Assembly: GCF_029919115.1 (NCBI RefSeq)
Contig: NZ_CP123990.1
Coordinates: 2,232,001-2,296,000, forward strand
Direction of reading: 5' to 3'
DNA length: 64,000 nt
Source of the DNA: Variovorax paradoxus
GTDB taxonomy: Bacteria > Pseudomonadota > Gammaproteobacteria > Burkholderiales > Burkholderiaceae_C
In this document: positions 59,971 through 64,000 of the stretch, in pieces
Position numbering within the stretch: the stretch's first letter is position 1
Layout: each line of letters opens with the position of its first letter
Program-made: the position numbers and the translations under genes
The notes under the pieces: generated by a model
What the model saw: the letters and a program-made list of their open reading frames with translations, nothing else
Told to the model about the DNA's origin: nothing
Databases searched by the model: none

Positions 59971-60918
59971 TCAGCGCCGGGCGGTGCCCGGCGACAGCAG
60001 CATTTCGGTGCCGGCCATCTTGAAGGCAATGGTAGGCGCGGTGAAATCGCTCAGCGATGCGCCAAGGCCGATCTCGCCGCTGCCGTGCAAAACGCATTCT
60101 TCGCGCCGCAGCGCAATTTCGTTGCTCGGCCCGCCGTTGCCATGAAACCGCACCCAGGTGCCGTAGGTGCTGAGATCGGTCAGCACGCAACTGCCCTGCC
60201 GCAGCTCAATGCGCGCGTGCAGGCGTGAAACGCGCGGGTCGTTGACCACGAACTGCGCGTCATTCACGCGGCCAAGGTGAATTGGCAACTCTTCGGTGCG
60301 AAACATGGAGCGCACGTCAAGCCACGCAAGCTCGATCTGGCCGAACGAAGAATCAGGCAGGCGCATGGGCATGAGTGCGGCCGGCACGGTGAGGAACGAG
60401 GTCACCTCCTCCTGCCAGTCGATGCGGTGGACGGCCGACATTTCACTTCGGCCGCGAATGGTGATGAGGCCCAGGTCGCGGTGCCGCACGCCGACCTCGC
60501 GCAGCTGCGAAATCACGGCGTCGGTGGCCCAGATCTGGCCGGGCCCGGCCAGGTCGCTCAGCCGCGAGGCCAGGTTGACCGCGTCACCGAAACAGTCGCC
60601 TTCCACCTCGAGCACTTCGCCGCTTGCCACGCCAATCTGCAACGCCATGCGCAGCGGTGCCGGCCAGGCCACCAGGCGCTTCTGGTGATAGCGCTGAAGT
60701 TCGATGACCGCATGCGTAGCCGCGGCGGCGTTCGAGAAAATGGCAAACACGCCGTCGCCCAGCGACTTGACCACCCTGCCGCCGTGCGCCTGGCAAATGC
60801 TGCCGATCCATTGGGTGAGCCGCGTCACCGTCTCGGTGGCGCGCGCGTTTCCCATGGCTTCAAAAACCCGGGAGCTTCCAGTCAGGTCGGCAAAAACGAC
60901 GGTGGAATTCACATCCAT
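59971..60918 (-). CDS. class III adenylate/guanylate cyclase with FHA domain
   Basis: 315 residues from Met at 60918 (MDVNSTVVFADLTGS). Metal-binding Asp are D11 (FADLTGSS) and D55 (KSLGDGVFAIF). The transition-state pair Asn115 and Arg119 lies in DCFGDAVNLASRL. Residues ~215-290 form an FHA domain (LGRVNDAQFVVNDPRVSRLHARIELR, LSTYGTWVRFHG), which binds phosphothreonine. So nucleotide synthesis may respond to Ser/Thr kinases; one such kinase is coded at 8985-10724. The substrate (ATP or GTP) is undetermined. Confidence 0.9.
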   Translation of the reverse strand: MDVNSTVVFADLTGSSRVFEAMGNARATETVTRLTQWIGSICQAHGGRVVKSLGDGVFAIFSNAAAATHAVIELQRYHQKRLVAWPAPLRMALQIGVASGEVLEVEGDCFGDAVNLASRLSDLAGPGQIWATDAVISQLREVGVRHRDLGLITIRGRSEMSAVHRIDWQEEVTSFLTVPAALMPMRLPDSSFGQIELAWLDVRSMFRTEELPIHLGRVNDAQFVVNDPRVSRLHARIELRQGSCVLTDLSTYGTWVRFHGNGGPSNEIALRREECVLHGSGEIGLGASLSDFTAPTIAFKMAGTEMLLSPGTARR

Positions 60919-61216
60919 GCTGTTGGGGAGAGCTCGAAGGCAGCAGTTGCTGGTGCCCACACATTAACGGCCTGTTGACGGATCGACGCGTGGTACGAGC
61001 CTGTTAACCCCATTTCTGTGCACTGAACTTGTACGACCGTCCGCAGGATGACATTTATTTTTACAACTTTCGTAGTCAAACACCAACGACGTTCTTATCT
61101 GAATCGTAAAGTGTGTTGTTTGCAAACAAGAAACACTGTTTCAGAACTTGTTAATCGTCGGACTGAGGCTTAAGGTAGCAACCGTCCTTGCTTCCGGCAA
61201 TACGCTTTTAGTCCTC
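60919..61216. other. AT-rich promoter region between cyclase and orphan gene
   Basis: 298 bases, the longest AT-rich stretch in the window (especially 61045-61150). It separates the minus-strand cyclase from the plus-strand gene at 61217 and should hold both promoters. A perfect 14-base palindrome, TTGTTTGCAAACAA (61116-61129), stands out as a candidate operator. No RNA gene was recognised. Confidence 0.55.
61116..61129. promoter_or_regulatory. perfect palindrome TTGTTTGCAAACAA
   Basis: 14 bases equal to their reverse complement, 87 bases upstream of the ATG at 61217 and within AT-rich DNA. Candidate regulator site; no known regulator assigned. Confidence 0.35.
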
Positions 61217-61555
61217 ATGCTGACTTTTCGTCGCTTTTTTCGCTTCTTCGGAATTCCCGGTTTCGGGTCTCCCCGAATGGGAGAAAACCAGTTGGGAAGA
61301 ATCCGCTCGGCCATGCTGTCTGTGCTGCAGGCGCACGGAGGCCATTCGGTACAGCGCGTTGCACAGCGCGTGCGGTTTGCGGCCGACGTGGAGTCGCTCT
61401 GGTATTTGCGCCAGGACGTGATGGTTGCGCTGAGCGCCATCGATGGCGAAGCCGCTGCCCGCCGCCAGATGAAAGCCATCAACAGCATGTTCGAAGGCGG
61501 CCTGCCGGGCTCGATGGGCCCGCGCGCGCACCAGCGCTTTACGCAGCACCAATAA
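61217..61555 (+). CDS. uncharacterised conserved-looking protein
   Basis: 112 residues from ATG 61217 (MLTFRRFFRFFGIPGFG). It has a basic aromatic start, then an amphipathic helical body: HGGHSVQRVAQRVRFAADVESLWYLRQDVMVALSAIDGEAAARRQMKAINSMFEGGLP. The spacing of charges looks like real coding and resembles short proteins I associate with Comamonadaceae, but I do not know a function. It sits alone behind the AT-rich region and palindrome, converging on LD-carboxypeptidase with 20 bases between. Confidence 0.7.
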   Translation: MLTFRRFFRFFGIPGFGSPRMGENQLGRIRSAMLSVLQAHGGHSVQRVAQRVRFAADVESLWYLRQDVMVALSAIDGEAAARRQMKAINSMFEGGLPGSMGPRAHQRFTQHQ

Positions 61556-61575
61556 CAGCGCCGGCGTCTGCTGGC

Positions 61576-62538
61576 TCAATGCGCGTGGCCGTGCGCGTGA
61601 TGCGCATCGTGGGCATGCGCGTGCCGATGGCCCCAGACCATGAAGACATCGCGCCCCTGGGCGGCCAGTTCCACCTTGGCGCCCACAGGCAGCAGCACCT
61701 TGGTCTGCACATGCCCGAAGGGCAGCCCCGTGAGCACAGGCACCTTGAGCGTTGCGCGCAACCTGTCGACCACTGAATCGAAGCCGAAACCGCGGTCGTA
61801 GCCCGGCACCTTGCGCATGCCGGTGAACTGGCCAAACACGATGACGCGCTGCTTTGCCAGCACGCCAGCCATGCGCAGCTGGTCGAGCATGCGCTCGATG
61901 CGGTACGGATGCTCGTTGGTGTCCTCGATGAAAAGCACCCCTTTATCCACCTGCGGGAAATAAGGCGTTCCGAGCAGGCTGGTCAGCACGCAAAGGTTGC
62001 CGCCCCAGAGGGTGGCGTCGTGCACGGGCTTGAGCTTCAGCCCGGCGTCGCGCACCGGCATGCGCCAGCCGGTGCCTTCGCCCTGCCCGCTCACCAGGTC
62101 GTCGAAGCAGGCTTCCATGATGTCGTCGGCACCGCCTTCGGCGCCGAAGTCTTCGCCCACCGCAGGGCCGGCCCAGGTGACGGCGCCGGTCTTGACGTAC
62201 AGCGCGTTCTGCAGGGCCGTGAAGTCGCTCAGGCCCACGAATTCGGTTCCGCGCTGGATCGCCTTGGCCACGGCCCTGTAGGGGATGGCGTCGAGGATGC
62301 GCGTGAGCCCGTAGCCGCCGCGCGCAATCAATGCAATGTCGGCACCGCTGGCGGCGGCACGGCTGATCGACGCGAGGCGTGTTGCGTCGTCGCCCGCAAA
62401 GCGCTGGTGCACGGCAAGTGCGGCCTCGTCGACTTCGACTTCATAGCCCAGGGCCTTGAGTCTTTTCACACCGCGGCGAAAGGCGGCCTTGTCGCGAATC
62501 GCGCTGGAGGGGGAATAGATGTAGATGTGTTTGGTCAC
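61576..62538 (-). CDS. ldcA: LD-carboxypeptidase (LdcA-type) with His-rich tail
   Basis: 320 residues from GTG 62538. A serine peptidase of family S66 that cuts the L,D bond in muropeptide tetrapeptides during cell-wall recycling. Nucleophile S104 is in VGLSDFTALQ, Glu in FIEDTNEHPYRIERML and His in GLPFGHVQTK. The C-terminus ends HRHAHAHDAHHAHGHAH, ten histidines in the last 17 residues, unlike ordinary LdcA and likely able to bind Zn, Ni or Cu. Its GTG overlaps the stop of the tadA fusion gene (GTGA). Confidence 0.9.
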   Translation of the reverse strand: MTKHIYIYSPSSAIRDKAAFRRGVKRLKALGYEVEVDEAALAVHQRFAGDDATRLASISRAAASGADIALIARGGYGLTRILDAIPYRAVAKAIQRGTEFVGLSDFTALQNALYVKTGAVTWAGPAVGEDFGAEGGADDIMEACFDDLVSGQGEGTGWRMPVRDAGLKLKPVHDATLWGGNLCVLTSLLGTPYFPQVDKGVLFIEDTNEHPYRIERMLDQLRMAGVLAKQRVIVFGQFTGMRKVPGYDRGFGFDSVVDRLRATLKVPVLTGLPFGHVQTKVLLPVGAKVELAAQGRDVFMVWGHRHAHAHDAHHAHGHAH

Positions 62539-63653
62539 GCCGCCGAGTATCCCATTGCATTGCGGGCCTGCCGTGCCAGCGACGCAGCCTGCTCGGCACT
62601 CGGGCCCGACGACGATGCGATGGGGCCGAGTGCACGCAGCGCGGCCTGGTAGCCGCGGTCCGGGAATGGGGCGCGCCACGCATCGCTGATCCGCTCGCCG
62701 CCATCGGGCGCAAGAAGGATGGCCGCGAACCGCTCCGGCCTTGTTGCCTGAAGCAATGCCGCGATACCGGCACCCGCGGCGCTGTGCACCAGCACCATCG
62801 GCCCGGGCTGCATGCGGTCGAGCCATTCGCTCAACACCTGGCAGTGCCATTCGGGCGTGTGCACCGCCTCGCGCTTGGGCTTGTCGCTTTTGCCGAAGCC
62901 GACAAGATCTGGCACCAGCGTTCGCAGCCCTGGCGCCCCCACCAGATGGCGAAAGAAGTAGCCCCATTCGCCGGGGCCATGGACGCACAGGCAACAGGCT
63001 GTCTGCGCGTCGCTCGGGCCTTCGCCTTCGTCTATGTAGTGCATGCGCCAGCCTCGCAGGCTGGGCAGGTCCTGGACGTAGCGTGGCGCAAATGCGTAGC
63101 CCTCCAGCGCATCGAAGCGCTCGGCCGGCGTGCGCAGTGCGTCGTCGCGCAAGGGCTCGGCCTGCTCGCGCGCCGCATCGCGCCGCTCCTTGAAGAATTC
63201 TTGCAGCACGGCGCTGCATTCGGCGGACAGCACACCGCCCTGCACCTGCGTGCGATGGTTCAGGCGGGGTTCCGCAAAAAGATCGACCACCGAACCGGCC
63301 GCCCCGGTCTTGGGGTCCGCCGCACCGAACACCACGCGCGCGAGCCGTGCATGCAACATGGCACCCGCGCACATGGCGCACGGCTCGAGGGTGACAAAGA
63401 GCTCGCAGCCGTCGAGCCGATAGTTGCCGAGTGCGGCGGCCGCGGAACGCAGCGCATTGATTTCGGCGTGCGCGCTCGGGTCGTGCTGCGCCACCGGCGT
63501 ATTGCGCCCGGTGGCAATGACCTGGCCGTTCTTCACCAGCACTGCACCCACGGGCACTTCGCCGGCCTCGGCAGCACGGCGCGCCTCGGCCAGCGCCAGG
63601 CTCATCCAATGCGCGTCACCTGTCTGCAAAGGCTGCACGGGCTCAGTTGTCAT
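62535..63653 (-). CDS. tadA: tRNA adenosine deaminase TadA fused to a degenerate alpha/beta hydrolase
   Basis: 372 residues. Residues 1-~160 are TadA, which converts A34 to inosine in tRNA-Arg: zinc ligands H62 (AHAE, with E64 as proton shuttle), C92 and C95 (PCAMC). Residues ~185-372 are an alpha/beta hydrolase resembling haloalkane dehalogenases: HGPGEWGYFFRHLV, VPDLVGFGKSDKP and the elbow LVHSAAGAG with S291. After the elbow there is no His to the end (ARQARNAMGYSAA), and the fold stops early, so this part looks inactive. Overlaps both neighbours. Confidence 0.93.
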   Translation of the reverse strand: MTTEPVQPLQTGDAHWMSLALAEARRAAEAGEVPVGAVLVKNGQVIATGRNTPVAQHDPSAHAEINALRSAAAALGNYRLDGCELFVTLEPCAMCAGAMLHARLARVVFGAADPKTGAAGSVVDLFAEPRLNHRTQVQGGVLSAECSAVLQEFFKERRDAAREQAEPLRDDALRTPAERFDALEGYAFAPRYVQDLPSLRGWRMHYIDEGEGPSDAQTACCLCVHGPGEWGYFFRHLVGAPGLRTLVPDLVGFGKSDKPKREAVHTPEWHCQVLSEWLDRMQPGPMVLVHSAAGAGIAALLQATRPERFAAILLAPDGGERISDAWRAPFPDRGYQAALRALGPIASSSGPSAEQAASLARQARNAMGYSAA

Positions 63654-63879
63654 CCGGCATCTTGCGCGCTTGCGCCGCGGCCTCGAGCGCTTCCTTCACC
63701 TGGGTTTGCACCTGCTGCACTTGTGCGCGCGCATGGGCCGGCGTCTCGCCCGGCGCGGGCGATGCAGCGCCGGGTACCGCGGGCAATGCCGGCCTTGCAG
63801 TGGCGGTCAGCTGCTTCCTGGCAAGCAGCCCGACGATCACCAGCGCCAGCACCAGGCCGAGCAATCCGAACATGCGCAT
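63643..63879 (-). CDS. small single-helix membrane protein
   Basis: 78 residues. N-terminal hydrophobic helix MFGLLGLVLALVIVGLLA, then an Ala/Pro linker and a charged helix HARAQVQQVQTQVKEALEAAAQARK. This suggests an inner-membrane anchor with a cytoplasmic or periplasmic coiled coil. Its stop overlaps the tadA start by 11 bases, and its ATG lies two bases after the upstream gene's stop. No family recognised. Confidence 0.75.
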   Translation of the reverse strand: MRMFGLLGLVLALVIVGLLARKQLTATARPALPAVPGAASPAPGETPAHARAQVQQVQTQVKEALEAAAQARKMPDDN

Positions 63880-63880
63880 G

Positions 63881-64000
63881 TCAGCTTCCTTGCGCCGCCG
63901 CGGCTTCGCCCGTCATGCCGAGGCGCTCCATCCACACCGCCAGCGCCTTCTCGTCCGGCGTGCCGGCGCTGTAGACGGCGCGCATGGCGGCATGCGATTC
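63881..64000 (-). CDS. 3' end of an unidentified gene, cut by window
   Basis: Open minus-strand frame from the window edge to TGA at 63881-63883, about 39 codons: ESHAAMRAVYSAGTPDEKA, then LAVWMERLGMTGEAAAAQGS. It is coupled to the membrane-protein gene by a one-base gap. Too short to assign. Confidence 0.6.
   Translation of the reverse strand, partial: ESHAAMRAVYSAGTPDEKALAVWMERLGMTGEAAAAQGS

Noticed and set aside
1..64000. tRNA, rRNA, CRISPR, transposase, integrase or att-like sites
   Set aside because: None was recognised by eye; a tRNA scan and repeat search were not possible here.

Overview
The window is one continuous, densely coded, GC-rich bacterial segment. It looks chromosomal and probably comes from a Variovorax-like member of the Comamonadaceae (Betaproteobacteria). 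That assignment is inference from gene content and style: TRAP and Bug-type solute-binding uptake genes, many LysR/AraC regulators each next to its target, a bioA-bioF-bioD cluster, a pilE/pilV/pilW/pilX/pilY1/fimT pilin operon, a tRNA deaminase fused to a hydrolase, and very short gaps between convergent genes. No rRNA, tRNA, CRISPR array, insertion sequence or prophage gene was recognised.

Layout. 1-4756: a tightly overlapping catabolic operon with a fused TRAP permease, a VOC-fold enzyme, a RuBisCO-like protein and a DUF1537 acid-sugar kinase, probably for an unusual sugar acid. 4757-10724: a nitrite assimilation operon behind a near-perfect sigma-54 promoter (nirB, nirD, uroporphyrinogen methyltransferase, nirC, PP2C-kinase fusion). 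nirB is wrecked by a 67-bp duplication shift and a large internal deletion. 10878-15080: regulators and small hydrolytic or isomerase enzymes, including a hydrolase gene that appears frameshifted. 15269-20831: an ankyrin-repeat protein, a lectin-like lipoprotein, and a methyltransferase/Bug-type binding protein pair with a divergent LysR gene. 20862-29765: an AraC/hydrolase pair, then a Rieske dioxygenase operon facing an ABC binding-protein gene and an AraC regulator. A 12-bp-arm inverted repeat sits in the shared promoter region.

29933-30467 holds two small hydrophilic proteins. 30752-37124 is a complete minor-pilin/PilY1 operon, followed by a DUF6502-DUF5666 pair, a BON protein and phosphoketolase. 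42366-44622 is a divergent AraC/aldo-keto reductase pair. 44636-47968 is bioA-bioF-bioD, in which bioD carries an in-frame TGA where the family has Trp. 48288-49512 carries an NmrA-type protein and a small protein. 49552-53239 is a DNA-repair neighbourhood: a UdgX-type glycosylase converges on an AlkB-nuclease/helicase operon preceded by a consensus LexA box.

53364-59966 is a five-gene signalling cassette (triple-receiver hybrid kinase, CheR, CheB, receiver-kinase, lone receiver) with no chemoreceptor or flagellar gene nearby. It converges on a class III cyclase-FHA protein. The right end holds an orphan protein behind an AT-rich region, LD-carboxypeptidase with a His-rich tail, TadA fused to a degenerate hydrolase, a small membrane protein and the 3' end of an unidentified gene.

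The strongest leads are the RuBisCO-like/kinase operon, the SOS-box repair cluster with UdgX, and the three broken genes (nirB, bioD and the hydrolase at 12376-13628). The broken genes need a check against raw reads before any biology is drawn from them.
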